From Stenotrophomonas mori (lineage in GTDB: Bacteria > Pseudomonadota > Gammaproteobacteria > Xanthomonadales > Xanthomonadaceae), in NCBI RefSeq assembly GCF_023556335.1, contig NZ_JAIKTS010000001.1:372001-436000 (forward strand): 64,000 nucleotides of DNA. The letters are read 5' to 3'. Within the stretch, counting starts at the first letter, position 1, and every line of letters begins with the position of its first letter. Shown here one piece after another: positions 43,803 through 51,882 of the stretch. Made by a program: the position numbers and the translations under genes. The notes below the pieces were generated by a model. The model was not told where the DNA came from and ran no database searches. It was given only the letters and a program-made list of their open reading frames with translations.

Positions 43803-45212
43803 ATGGCGATGGATCAACTTCCTTCCAGCATGTTCAGTGTCTTCGCGCTCGCCTTGCCGCGAGGACTGGGATTCGGTGAGAATCCCCCGAAGAACGCTTG
43901 GCAAAGTTTGGATGGGATCACCGTCTGTGCCCTGACGGCGAACACCACCTCCGGCAGATTCGGCGTGCTGGTGATGCGACGTCGAGAAGATGACGTGTGG
44001 GTCGTTCTGCGGCGAGATGACGATGTCTTCTCAGAGGACGACGCCATGGCGAGCATCAAGGAGGCATGCGTGGATGGACTCCCGAAAGTCGCATTGCCAC
44101 CCGGCGCCAAGCGACGCCCCCCGTTGTCGCCTTCTAACGCCAAGAAAGACCCCAGCAACATCTTCAAAGAGCTGGGGCAGCACTTCAGGGAGCGTGGGGC
44201 ATGGATGCTTAACCAGCTGTATTTGGCCATGCCTAACCCTGACGACAACTGGGCCAGTGATTGCCGGACGGACAACTTCCACACCCGGCTCTGGGAAGCG
44301 ATTCTGTTCGCGAGCCTGAGAGAACAAGGGCTGCTGGTGACGCAGGACCGTCCGTCTCCGGATTTCCATGTAACCAACCGCAAGGGCGGAGAAGCCTGGA
44401 TAGAAGCCGTCACGGCCAACCCGTCCATCCCCTACGACCACGCCAATGCGGTGGAGGCACCGCCGCCTCTAGACCGACGCGAGCGCATGCTGGGCACCGC
44501 CGCAGTTCGGTTTGCCAAGACCATCAAAAGCAAGATGGACAATGGCTACGCACGGATGCCGCACGTCGCAGGCAAGCCGTTTGTTCTGGCCATCGCCGAC
44601 TTCCAGGCGCCCGGTTCAATGGTCTGGAGTCGAACCGCGCTGATCGGCTACCTCTACGGTTTTTTTGCGCAAGAGGTGGAGGTGAACGGCCAGCGTGTGG
44701 CCGTATCGGAGGCCGCCGATGAGTTGCTGGGTGCCGAGGAGATTCCGGCGGGACTCTTCAATGTCCCGGAAGGAGAGGATTTGTCCGCGGTAATCTTCAG
44801 CCAAGCCGCAACGCTGTCGAAGCTGAGCCGTGTTGCAGTCTCGTTTGGCGGATCGACGGGCGATTATCGATACGTTCGCATCGGGGAGTTCGCAGATTTC
44901 ACGGCTGGCGCATTGCGGGGAAAGCCCTTCAGCATGGATGCCAACACCGACGAATACCGGGCGTTGTGGACACCTTACGATTACGAGCCTTGGACGGCTG
45001 AAATGGAGGTGTTCCACAACCCCAATGCCAAGCACCCGGTCAACCCAGCGATCTTTCCAGAGGCTGCGCATTGGCTGCTCGTGAACGGCGAGATGGATTG
45101 TCAGCGCTTCTTTAAGGAGATCATCCTCAAATCCAGAACGCTGGTCCTAGGCGCACACCAAACCGTGCCCTCCGTGGATGACTTGAAGTTCCGAGAAACG
45201 TTCGATCACTGA
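43803..45212 (+). CDS. Large protein of unknown function, weak PD-(D/E)XK-like core
   Basis: The protein is 469 aa from ATG 43803 (ATG 43809 possible), 68 nt after the nuclease-domain gene on the same strand, so likely the same operon. Residues 160-205 read LWEAILFASLREQGL, PSPDFHV and EAWIEAVTANP: Glu165, Asp187 and Glu201 line up like a nuclease core, but the lysine of ExK is replaced (EAV). The N-terminal 110 residues are beta-rich; the C-terminal part is mixed. No family recognised. Confidence 0.65.
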   Translation: MAMDQLPSSMFSVFALALPRGLGFGENPPKNAWQSLDGITVCALTANTTSGRFGVLVMRRREDDVWVVLRRDDDVFSEDDAMASIKEACVDGLPKVALPPGAKRRPPLSPSNAKKDPSNIFKELGQHFRERGAWMLNQLYLAMPNPDDNWASDCRTDNFHTRLWEAILFASLREQGLLVTQDRPSPDFHVTNRKGGEAWIEAVTANPSIPYDHANAVEAPPPLDRRERMLGTAAVRFAKTIKSKMDNGYARMPHVAGKPFVLAIADFQAPGSMVWSRTALIGYLYGFFAQEVEVNGQRVAVSEAADELLGAEEIPAGLFNVPEGEDLSAVIFSQAATLSKLSRVAVSFGGSTGDYRYVRIGEFADFTAGALRGKPFSMDANTDEYRALWTPYDYEPWTAEMEVFHNPNAKHPVNPAIFPEAAHWLLVNGEMDCQRFFKEIILKSRTLVLGAHQTVPSVDDLKFRETFDH

Positions 45213-45213
45213 G

Positions 45214-45289
45214 TGTGTGCGGATTTTTGTGTAGACGGAGTTCTGAATCACCTTGGTTTGAAGCCGGCCATCATTCGGGAGCATGTCTG
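45214..45289 (+). repeat. About 75-bp repeat, copy 2 of 2 (IS256-like end)
   Basis: Begins 2 nt after the preceding stop codon and matches 38327-38402 (ggatttttgtgtagacgga, then gccatcattcgggagcat). The two copies bracket the cassette / HEPN / OLD segment of the cargo. Confidence 0.6.
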
Positions 45290-45373
45290 CTCCCGGCCGA
45301 TGGGGGCATTGGAGGCCGATTCTGGCGAAAGAGTGGAGTGGCTGCCGGCACCCACGCTCCGATGGAACTGCAT

Positions 45374-45491
45374 GGGTGTAAACAACGTGGCCTAGCAGCG
45401 ATCAGATGTTTACATCTCAAGTCGTTGTATCGGCCAAGGGCTCTGAATTCCAAGGTTCAAGATGAGATGTTTACAATCTCGCTAGATACAA
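45374..45491. promoter_or_regulatory. AT-rich right end of the island with repeated TGTTTAC boxes
   Basis: The box tgtttaca occurs as cagatgtttacatctc (45403-45418) and gagatgtttacaatctc (45464-45480), and inverted as tgtaaacaacg (45377-45387). gttgtatc (45424-45431) and gatacaac (45485-45492) form an inverted pair. The left end of the island carries tgtttac (26883-26889) and gtaaac (26943-26948). These look like binding sites of the gin recombination complex. Confidence 0.6.
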
Positions 45492-45523
45492 CCGTTCTGA
45501 CGCCCCTGCTCTGACGCCCCTGC
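45492..45523 (+). other. Right attachment repeat (attR) with 14-bp tandem duplication
   Basis: ccgttctga (45492-45500) is the right counterpart of ccgttctaa at the end of ssb and probably the original ssb stop. It runs into tctgacgcccctgc, present twice in tandem (45496-45509 and 45510-45523). Sequence to the right is chromosomal in composition. Confidence 0.78.
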
Positions 45524-45540
45524 GGCGTCTGGAGAGGTAC

Positions 45541-45577
45541 AGGAACCCCGGCAAGCCGCGCGCCTGCCGGGGTTCCT
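45541..45577 (+). terminator. Displaced original ssb terminator
   Basis: 16-bp stem with one wobble (45541-45556 / 45562-45577), then tgtttt. It has no gene of its own upstream except the island end. It was most likely the ssb terminator before the island entered; the core ccccggcaag parallels the substitute terminator at 26845-26878. The rest of 45524-45676 shows nothing else. Confidence 0.8.
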
Positions 45578-45676
45578 TGTTTTCCAGGGGATGCGCGCCG
45601 GTGTGGGCCCGGGCTCAGAGTGCACGCGGCCGCTGTAGCGGGTCACCGGGTGCAGGTGCGTGAGGGTGGCCTGGCA

Positions 45677-46303
45677 TCAATGGGCGGGTTTCCGCACCTC
45701 GCCGGGCGCACGGGCACCGTCGAGGAACAGGTCGGTGATTGCCCGGAATTCGTCGCGCAGGGAAGGTTCCGGGCCGTCGAGCCAGCGCAGCATGGCGCCG
45801 AAGTAGAGGTGGTGGAAGGCGGTCGCGAGCCGCTCCACGCAGAGCGCGGGGTCCAGTTCGCCGGTGTCCTGTCCCCGCGCGATCAACAGGCGCCAGGCGT
45901 CCATGGGGCCGCCGCTGCCGGGCCCGGCGGCGGCGCCGGCGTTCATCATGCGGTGCTGCAGGTATGCCCTCAGCCGTGCGGGGTGCCGTTCGCACCAGGC
46001 GGCCGAGGCGTCCAGGAGGGTGTCGATCCGGGCACGGAAGCCGCGGCGGGCGGCGATCCGTGGCTGCAGGTCCGCGAGGTCGCGCGCCAGCTGCGCTTCC
46101 AGCCAGTCGGCCAGGACCGCGTCCTTGGTGGGGAAGTGGTTGTAGAGCGTCCGCTTCGCGACGTCGGCATGGGCCGCGATCTGCTCCATGGTCACCGCGT
46201 CGTACCCGTGCAGGTCGAACAGCGCCGCTGCGGTGGCGATCAGGGTGTCGCGTGTCTGCTGGCGCTTGCGGGCACGGCGGCCCGGGGGCGGGGGGACTTC
46301 CAT
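45677..46303 (-). CDS. TetR-family transcriptional regulator
   Basis: The protein is 208 aa from ATG 46303. N-terminal helix-turn-helix of TetR type (RDTLIATAAALFDLHGYDAVTMEQIAAHADVAKRTLYNHF, about 18-57, given here in overlapping short pieces: LFDLHGYDAVTMEQIA and AKRTLYNHFPTKD), then an all-helical ligand domain. It is divergent from a glycosyltransferase gene with 97 bp between the starts, the usual position for a local repressor of that gene. Confidence 0.93.
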   Translation of the reverse strand: MEVPPPPGRRARKRQQTRDTLIATAAALFDLHGYDAVTMEQIAAHADVAKRTLYNHFPTKDAVLADWLEAQLARDLADLQPRIAARRGFRARIDTLLDASAAWCERHPARLRAYLQHRMMNAGAAAGPGSGGPMDAWRLLIARGQDTGELDPALCVERLATAFHHLYFGAMLRWLDGPEPSLRDEFRAITDLFLDGARAPGEVRKPAH

Positions 46304-46337
46304 CGCGTTCTGGTCCTCATGATGGATGGTGTACGTG

Positions 46338-46366
46338 TTGCATGAGTATACGTCGTGCACTAATGT
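46338..46366 (+). promoter_or_regulatory. Predicted promoter of the glycosyltransferase, probable TetR target
   Basis: TTGCAT (46338-46343), 17 bp, TAATGT (46361-46366). On the minus strand TATACT (46350-46345) lies inside the same spacer and may serve the tetR gene. The overlapping arrangement and the acgt...acgt pair (46333-46353) would let one bound repressor block both. Operator is inference. Confidence 0.5.
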
Positions 46367-46400
46367 GCGTGCAGCAGGTCGAGGCCGAGGTGCGCGGACC

Positions 46401-47639
46401 ATGAAGTTCGTTGTCGTGACGTATGGAACCGAGGGCGATACGCGTCCGCTTGCGGCGCTGTGCCATGCCTTGATCGCCGCCGGCCATGAGGCCCTGCTGC
46501 TGGCGGACGGGGGCACGCTGGCATCGGCACGGGCGCTCGGGATCCCGCATGCGGCGCTTTCCGGCGACATCCGCGCGGCACTGATGCCCGGCCAGGCGCT
46601 TTCGGCGGCGGTCCGCGAGAAGGGCGGCTTCAACCATACGGCGCGGGCGCTGGCGAAGATCGCCAATGCGCAGGCGTCCGCGTGGATGGAGCAGGTGCTG
46701 GAGGCTACCGCGGCCTGCGATGCGCTCATCGTCTCCGGCCTGGCCGCGTTCGTGGGCCTGTCGGTGGCCGAGCGGCGCGGCATCCGCGCCATCGGCACCG
46801 GGCTGATCCCGATCACCCCGACGTCGGCGTTCCCGTCGCCCTTCCTGCCCCCGCGGGCGGTGCCGCGCGTGTTGAACCGGACAAGCCAGCGGATCGTCAA
46901 CGCCCTGCTCTGGACGGCTTTCCGCCGGGCGGTCAACCAGGCGCGCGTCCGCGTGTGCGGGCTGCCGCCGCGCTGGCGCGTCTGGACCGAGCACCCGATG
47001 CTGTACGGCGTCTCCCCGAGCCTCCTGCCGACGCCTGCGGACTGGCCCGCGAATGCGCGGATCTGCGGCCAGTGGAACGTGCCGGAATCCGGTTGGAGCC
47101 CGCCGCCGGATCTGGTCGACTTCCTTGCCGCGGGCGAGGCGCCGCTCTACATCGGGTTCGGCAGCATGGCGGGCTTTTCCCGGAATGCGTTCCTCGAGCG
47201 GATGGTCGAGGCGGTCGGGTCGCGGCGCGCGCTGTTCTTTCCGGGATGGAGTGGAATGGAGGGCGCGGGGCTCCCCGGCAACTTCCACACGATCGCGGAG
47301 GTCCCGCACGGCTGGCTGTTCCCGCGGGTCTCGACGGTGGTCCACCACGGTGGCTCCGGCACCACGCACTCGGCGGCCCGGGCGGGGGTGCCGTCGGTGG
47401 TGCTCCCGTTCGCCGGCGACCAGTTCTTCTGGGCCGACCGGCTGCAGCGGCTCGGGGTCGCGGCCGCCGCCGGGCCGGGCCGGGACGTGAGCGGTGCCCG
47501 GCTCGCCGCCGCACTGGCCCGGGCCGGGCAGCCGGACATGCGGGCCCGGGCGCGGGCGCTGGGCGGACGGCTCGCGCAGGAGGACGGGACGGCTGTCGCG
47601 GTGGCCGCCATCGCTGCCCTGATGGGCGGACGCGGCTGA
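46401..47639 (+). CDS. GT1-family (UGT-like) glycosyltransferase
   Basis: The protein is 412 aa from ATG 46401. N-terminal MKFVVVTYGTEGDTRPLAAL is typical of UGT/sterol- and macrolide-type glycosyltransferases. The nucleotide-sugar signature HHGGSGTTHSAARAG ... PFAGDQFFWADRLQRLGV is complete (about 315-355). Acts on a small lipophilic acceptor or antibiotic, using a UDP- or TDP-sugar. With the divergent TetR gene this looks like an inducible detoxification or modification unit; the acceptor is unknown. Confidence 0.9.
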   Translation: MKFVVVTYGTEGDTRPLAALCHALIAAGHEALLLADGGTLASARALGIPHAALSGDIRAALMPGQALSAAVREKGGFNHTARALAKIANAQASAWMEQVLEATAACDALIVSGLAAFVGLSVAERRGIRAIGTGLIPITPTSAFPSPFLPPRAVPRVLNRTSQRIVNALLWTAFRRAVNQARVRVCGLPPRWRVWTEHPMLYGVSPSLLPTPADWPANARICGQWNVPESGWSPPPDLVDFLAAGEAPLYIGFGSMAGFSRNAFLERMVEAVGSRRALFFPGWSGMEGAGLPGNFHTIAEVPHGWLFPRVSTVVHHGGSGTTHSAARAGVPSVVLPFAGDQFFWADRLQRLGVAAAAGPGRDVSGARLAAALARAGQPDMRARARALGGRLAQEDGTAVAVAAIAALMGGRG

Positions 47640-48042
47640 GCGGCGCGGCCCTCGGCTCCTCGATGGCCGGGTGCCTGCGTGGATGCCGGCGGGGGCTTTG
47701 CCGGCGGTGCGCTCCCTGTGCCATGGAGGGTGGGCACAGGGGGCACCGCCGCCGTTCTCCCGTCGCCGGCGCGAGGCGCAGGTGGTCTGCAGCCCGCCGC
47801 GGGTGCACGGGCGCGGTGAGGCACTGCGGCGCGCTTCTCCGCGCCGGCGCGGAGCGGTCGCGGGCCGGGCGGCTCCTCCGGGCCGAAAATGGGGATTTCT
47901 CCCGATGCGCGGCGCGCCTGCAGGCGTCAGCATCCTGCCGGGAGGCCTGCGTTCGGAGGCCGAGGCGGCGATGCGGACCGGCAGGCGGATGCCTGCGGTA
48001 CCGTGTCCGCTCTGTTCACCGTGTCTGGCTGGAGATCGTCGA
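47640..48042. other. Intergenic region upstream of the P1 peptidase
   Basis: No supported gene. The notable element is the palindromic motif at 47891-47906 with CAGCAT 22 nt downstream (47928-47933). Confidence 0.6.
47891..47906 (+). promoter_or_regulatory. Palindromic motif, site A (upstream of P1 peptidase)
   Basis: ggggatttctcccgat, one of four matches to SSGGRTTTYTCCCGAT in this locus. A -10-like CAGCAT begins 22 nt after it. Likely activator site. Confidence 0.6.
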
Positions 48043-49209
48043 ATGAGGAAGCGTTGGCCCATCCTGTTGTCTGCCCTGGTCGCCGTTGGTGCGGCCGCGT
48101 CCACCCACGCCGCGGAGCAGCGTCCGCGCGCGCGTGCGGCCGGCGTCGTGATCGGCACGCTGCCGACCGGGCCGCACAATGCGATCACCGACGTGGCCGG
48201 GGTCGGCGTGGGGCATGCCACGCTGTCCGAAGGCACCCGGCTGCATACCGGGGTCACGGCGATCCTGCCGCACGCGGGCAACCTGTACCGGCAACGGGTG
48301 CCGGCGGCGATCGTGGTCGGCAACGGCTACGGCAAGCTGGCCGGCATCACCCAGGTGCAGGAACTCGGTGAGCTGGAGACGCCGATCCTGCTGACCGGGA
48401 CGTTGAGCACCTGGAAGGTGGCCGACGCGGCCGTGGACTGGCTGCTGCGGCAGCCGGGCATGGAGCAGGTGCGCTCGCTCAACCCGGTGGTCGGCGAGAC
48501 CAACGACGGTTACCTCAGCGACATCCGCGCACGTCCGCTGACCCCGGCCCTGGTGGAGCGGGCGCTGACCACGCCGTCCTATGGCGAGGTCGAGGAAGGG
48601 GCGGTCGGCGCCGGCGCCGGGACCGTGGCCTTCGGCTGGAAGGGCGGCATCGGCACCAGTTCGCGGCACCTGGCCGCGGACGAGGGCGGCTATACGGTGG
48701 GGGTGCTGGTGCAGAGCAATTTCGGCGGCGAACTGACCATCGCCGGGGTGCCGGTGTGGAAGGTGCTGCCGGACCCGGCCGAGCATGCGCGCAGCCAGGC
48801 GGTGCCGCCGCCGAGCACCGGTGACGGCAGCATCATGATGGTGGTGGCGACCGACGCGCCGCTGGATGCGCTGCAGCTGCAGCGGCTGGCGCGCCGCGCC
48901 CTGGTGGGGCTGGCGCGCACCGGGTCGGTGATGTCCAACGGCTCGGGCGACTATGTCATCGCGTTCTCCACCGCCAAGGACACCCTGCGCGATCCGGACG
49001 CGGCGGTGCAGCCGGCGCGCAGTGTCGCCGGCGAAGCCATGTCGCCGTTGTTCCAGGCGGCGGCCGAAGCCACCGAAGAGGCGATCGTCAATTCGCTGTT
49101 CCGCGCCGGTACGGTGCGTGGACACCGCGGGACCGCGGCGGCGCTGCCGCTGGAGCCGGTCCTGCAGGCGGTACGGGCCGCCCGGGTGCAGGAACCGCCG
49201 GCACGCTGA
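48043..49209 (+). CDS. P1-family (DmpA/BapA-like) aminopeptidase, exported
   Basis: The protein is 388 aa from ATG 48043, with signal peptide (WPILLSALVAVGAAASTHA). N-terminal-nucleophile hydrolase: self-cleavage is expected between Gly262 and Ser263 in STGDGSIMMVVATDAP, making Ser263 the nucleophile. NAITDVAGVGVGHAT, VVGNGYGKLAG, NPVVGETNDGYLSD and GVLVQSNFGG are conserved. Relatives are D-/L-aminopeptidases or beta-peptidases in the periplasm. Position next to dipeptide-epimerase and transporter genes suggests it trims peptides with unusual residues, including D-amino acids. Confidence 0.9.
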   Translation: MRKRWPILLSALVAVGAAASTHAAEQRPRARAAGVVIGTLPTGPHNAITDVAGVGVGHATLSEGTRLHTGVTAILPHAGNLYRQRVPAAIVVGNGYGKLAGITQVQELGELETPILLTGTLSTWKVADAAVDWLLRQPGMEQVRSLNPVVGETNDGYLSDIRARPLTPALVERALTTPSYGEVEEGAVGAGAGTVAFGWKGGIGTSSRHLAADEGGYTVGVLVQSNFGGELTIAGVPVWKVLPDPAEHARSQAVPPPSTGDGSIMMVVATDAPLDALQLQRLARRALVGLARTGSVMSNGSGDYVIAFSTAKDTLRDPDAAVQPARSVAGEAMSPLFQAAAEATEEAIVNSLFRAGTVRGHRGTAAALPLEPVLQAVRAARVQEPPAR

Positions 49210-49451
49210 GCCGGCCCGACGCCGGAATGCCGTGCGGGTGCTGATCTAGCTCCCCGCGCGGCATTGCGGTGGACTGCCGCGGGTGCGGGCAGGGACCGTG
49301 ACGCCGGCGCGTCCTCCTTCCCGGGGCGGCGGCCTGCCGCCAGCGGCCGCCGCCGCGAACCTCGGCCAGGGAGGGCGCGTGGCCGGGCTTGGCGGTGCCG
49401 CTCGCCGTGTGGCCGCCCGCCGCGCGGCGGCGGTGCGCAGGGCGTCCCCGC

Positions 49452-50561
49452 TCAGGTCAGCAGGCGTGCCAGCTGGGTACGGTTGGCCACGTTCAATTTG
49501 CGGAAGATCGAGCTGATCTGCGATTCGATGGTCTTGCGCGAGCGGCACAGGCGCTCGGCGATCGCATCGTTGCTCAGCCCCGAGGCCACCAGTCCGGCCA
49601 CCTTCCGTTCGCTCGGCGACAGGCACTGCAGGGCCGGCAGGGCGCGTGCCGAGGTGACGTCGATCAGGTGCTGCTGCTCGCCTTCCGGGGCCAGGATCAG
49701 CAGGTGCTGCGCGTGGCGGAAGGAGTTGCCCGGTGCCGAGCTGATCTCCACGCGCAGGCCCTCGCCGGCGCGCTGCGGATGGGCGATGGCGAAGCTGGCG
49801 CGCTGCCCCGGTGCGGCGGCCTCGTCGGCGCTTTCCATCCAGTGCCGCAGCGGCACCTCGATGGCGCGCGGCAGGCGCGCCTGGCGTTCGGCATCCGCAC
49901 TCCAGCGGCGGCACAGCCGCTTGGCTTCGCGCGACATGTACGACGGCACCAGGTCCTGGTCCACGAGCACCGCGGCCAGCGGCAGTTCGTAGAGCAGGTC
50001 CTCGACGGCCTTGTGCCGCATGCGGTCGGATTCGAGCATGCGCACCCGCTGCAGGCTGGCATCGAGCAGCGGGTGCAGCTCGGCCAGGAACCCCAGCTCG
50101 GCGTCGGACAGGTCGGTGTGCGCGGTGAGGATGCGGATGCTCAGCACCGCTTCCAGGCGCGTGTCCTGCCAGAACGCCAGGTGGATGAATTCACGCCAGC
50201 CGGGGCTGGGGTTCTGCGCCTTCAGGCGCTGCGGCGCGTGGGCGTCCTGCAGCGCGATCTGCGAGAACGTGTAGGAGCGGATCTGCGGGTTGGCGTCCAG
50301 GTAGGGGGCCGCCACCTCGAGGCTGGTGACCAGCCGGGCAGGGTCGTCGCCGGCCTCGGCCAGGTGGTGGCGTCCCTGCAGCGGCTGGTAGCCGTCGATG
50401 TCGAACAGCAGGCTGCAGGAATGGCAGGGCAGCGCCTTGTTGATCAGCGCCGTGCAGGCCTGCCACAGCGTGCCCATGTCCAGGGCCTTCACCACGGCGG
50501 CACGCTCGGCGGCCAGCGGGTCCGCGACTGTGGCGGCACTGGTGGCATCAAGCATCAACAT
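49452..50561 (-). CDS. LuxR/GerE-type transcriptional regulator
   Basis: The protein is 369 aa from ATG 50561 (ATG 50555 possible). The C-terminal GerE helix-turn-helix is LSPSERKVAGLVASGLSNDA followed by IAERLCRSRKTIESQISSIF (about 308-350). The long N-terminus has no receiver aspartate or clear autoinducer domain; it looks GAF/PAS-like (about 20-290). Located inside the peptide-use locus and divergent from the DUF1611 gene, it is the obvious candidate to bind the four palindromes of the locus. Ligand unknown. Confidence 0.88.
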   Translation of the reverse strand: MLMLDATSAATVADPLAAERAAVVKALDMGTLWQACTALINKALPCHSCSLLFDIDGYQPLQGRHHLAEAGDDPARLVTSLEVAAPYLDANPQIRSYTFSQIALQDAHAPQRLKAQNPSPGWREFIHLAFWQDTRLEAVLSIRILTAHTDLSDAELGFLAELHPLLDASLQRVRMLESDRMRHKAVEDLLYELPLAAVLVDQDLVPSYMSREAKRLCRRWSADAERQARLPRAIEVPLRHWMESADEAAAPGQRASFAIAHPQRAGEGLRVEISSAPGNSFRHAQHLLILAPEGEQQHLIDVTSARALPALQCLSPSERKVAGLVASGLSNDAIAERLCRSRKTIESQISSIFRKLNVANRTQLARLLT

Positions 50562-50720
50562 GGCGTCTCCCGGAAACTGCGGACATCACCGCGGCACGGG
50601 TGCGGGCGGGGGTCGTCCGCGCTGGCCGGGCTGCGTGCATGGCTATGTAGCAGCGTCGCCGCACGCTGGCAAGTGGCGACGCTGTTCCACGCCGGCGGGT
50701 GCCGTACGGGGCCGGAATAT

Positions 50721-50736
50721 CCGGGTTTTTCCCGAT
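50721..50736 (+). promoter_or_regulatory. Palindromic motif, site B (between luxR and the DUF1611 gene)
   Basis: ccgggtttttcccgat, with TCGAAT (50758-50763) starting 22 nt downstream as a -10 for the plus-strand operon. Confidence 0.65.
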
Positions 50737-50853
50737 TCATCCGCAGGGGCGATGTGATCGAATGACAACCGATCAATTCTCAGTGCTCTGGCAAAGGTAG
50801 GCCGCCATGCAATACATGAATCAATCGCGTCGGGCCGGATGGGAGGCAAGCGC

Positions 50854-51876
50854 ATGACCGCGTCGTTGGACAGGCTCGTGCTCAACATGCCCTACCTGCT
50901 GTTCCTCGGCGAGGAGACCAATCCGATCAAGGCCAAGACCGCCTACGGGTTGTACGACTGGAGCGTGGAGAACTGCATCGGGCAGACGCGCCTGCCGGGC
51001 GGCACGATCGACCTGGGGCTGGCGGAGATGGCGCCGGCCGAGGCCGCCGCCGCGGGCGCGCGTTCGCTGGTGATCGGGGTCACGCCGGTCGGCGGCCGCA
51101 TTCCCGAACACTGGAGCCGGGTGCTGATCGCCGCCGTCGAGGCCGGGCTGGACATCGTCAGCGGGCTGCATACGCCGCTGGAGTCGGTGCCGGGCCTGGC
51201 GCAGGCGGCGGCGCGGTCGGGCGCACGGCTGGTGGACGTGCGGCGGCCGCCGGACAACCTGCCGCGTGCGACCGGCAAGCGCCGCAGCGGCAAGCGCGTG
51301 GCGATGGTCGGTACCGACTGTGCGCTGGGCAAGAAGTACGCGGCGCTGGCCCTGGCACGGGCGATGCGCGGGCAGGGCATCGATGCTGATTTCCGTGCCA
51401 CCGGGCAGACCGGGATCATGATCGCCGGGGCCGGCATCGCGGTGGATGCGGTGATCGCCGATTTCATCGCCGGCGCGGCCGAATGCATCTCGCCGGACGC
51501 CGATCCGGACCACTGGGACCTGGTGGAAGGGCAGGGGTCGATGTTCCATCCGGCCTATGCCGGGGTCACCCTCGGGTTGCTGCACGGTTCGCAGGCCGAC
51601 GGCCTGGTCCTGTGCCACGACCCGTTGCGCACGCACGTGGTGAGCTGGCCGGACTATCCGCTGCCGAGCCTTCCGGTCGCCCGCGACCTGTACCTGCAGA
51701 TGGCGCGGATCACCAACCCGGCGGCACGCCTGGTCGGCGTGAGCCTGAACACCTCGGCGATGGACGAAGCGTCCGCGCAGGAGGCGCTCGAGCGCGTCGA
51801 ACGCGAGCTGGGCGTGCCGGCCTTCGATCCCCTGCGCAGCCCCCTGGACCGGGTGGTTGCCTCGATCATGGGCTGA
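50854..51876 (+). CDS. DUF1611 protein, DgcN-like
   Basis: The protein is 340 aa. ATG 50854 is preferred over 50839 because GGAGG (50842-50846) lies 7 nt before it. N-terminal part (about 1-120) with LFLGEETNPIKAKTAYGL; C-terminal P-loop domain VGTDCALGKKYAALAL, FRATGQTGIMI, and DLVEGQGSMFHPAYAGVTL. Some members (DgcN) are reported to N-acetylate D-glutamate, working with an enolase-superfamily enzyme (DgcA) encoded next to it. Here the next gene, 6 nt away, is exactly such an enzyme, so a D-Glu or D-Glu-peptide role is likely. Confidence 0.85.
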   Translation: MTASLDRLVLNMPYLLFLGEETNPIKAKTAYGLYDWSVENCIGQTRLPGGTIDLGLAEMAPAEAAAAGARSLVIGVTPVGGRIPEHWSRVLIAAVEAGLDIVSGLHTPLESVPGLAQAAARSGARLVDVRRPPDNLPRATGKRRSGKRVAMVGTDCALGKKYAALALARAMRGQGIDADFRATGQTGIMIAGAGIAVDAVIADFIAGAAECISPDADPDHWDLVEGQGSMFHPAYAGVTLGLLHGSQADGLVLCHDPLRTHVVSWPDYPLPSLPVARDLYLQMARITNPAARLVGVSLNTSAMDEASAQEALERVERELGVPAFDPLRSPLDRVVASIMG

Positions 51877-51882
51877 TCGGGC

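Larger units (their letters stand above)
26811..45500 (+). mobile_element. GInt-type genomic island, about 18.7 kb
   Basis: The layout matches the published GInt class: (1) an operon of three tyrosine recombinases plus one small protein at one end (26950-32248), (2) a cargo region (32249-45212), (3) a short AT-rich far end (about 45213-45491), all bounded by direct imperfect repeats (ccgttctaa / ccgttctga). GC content drops visibly from about 70% outside to well below 60% over much of the island. Target: stop codon of ssb. The cargo is dominated by conflict and defence-like genes plus two integron cassettes and IS debris. Mobility is inferred, not shown; GinB has an altered motif. Confidence 0.85.
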
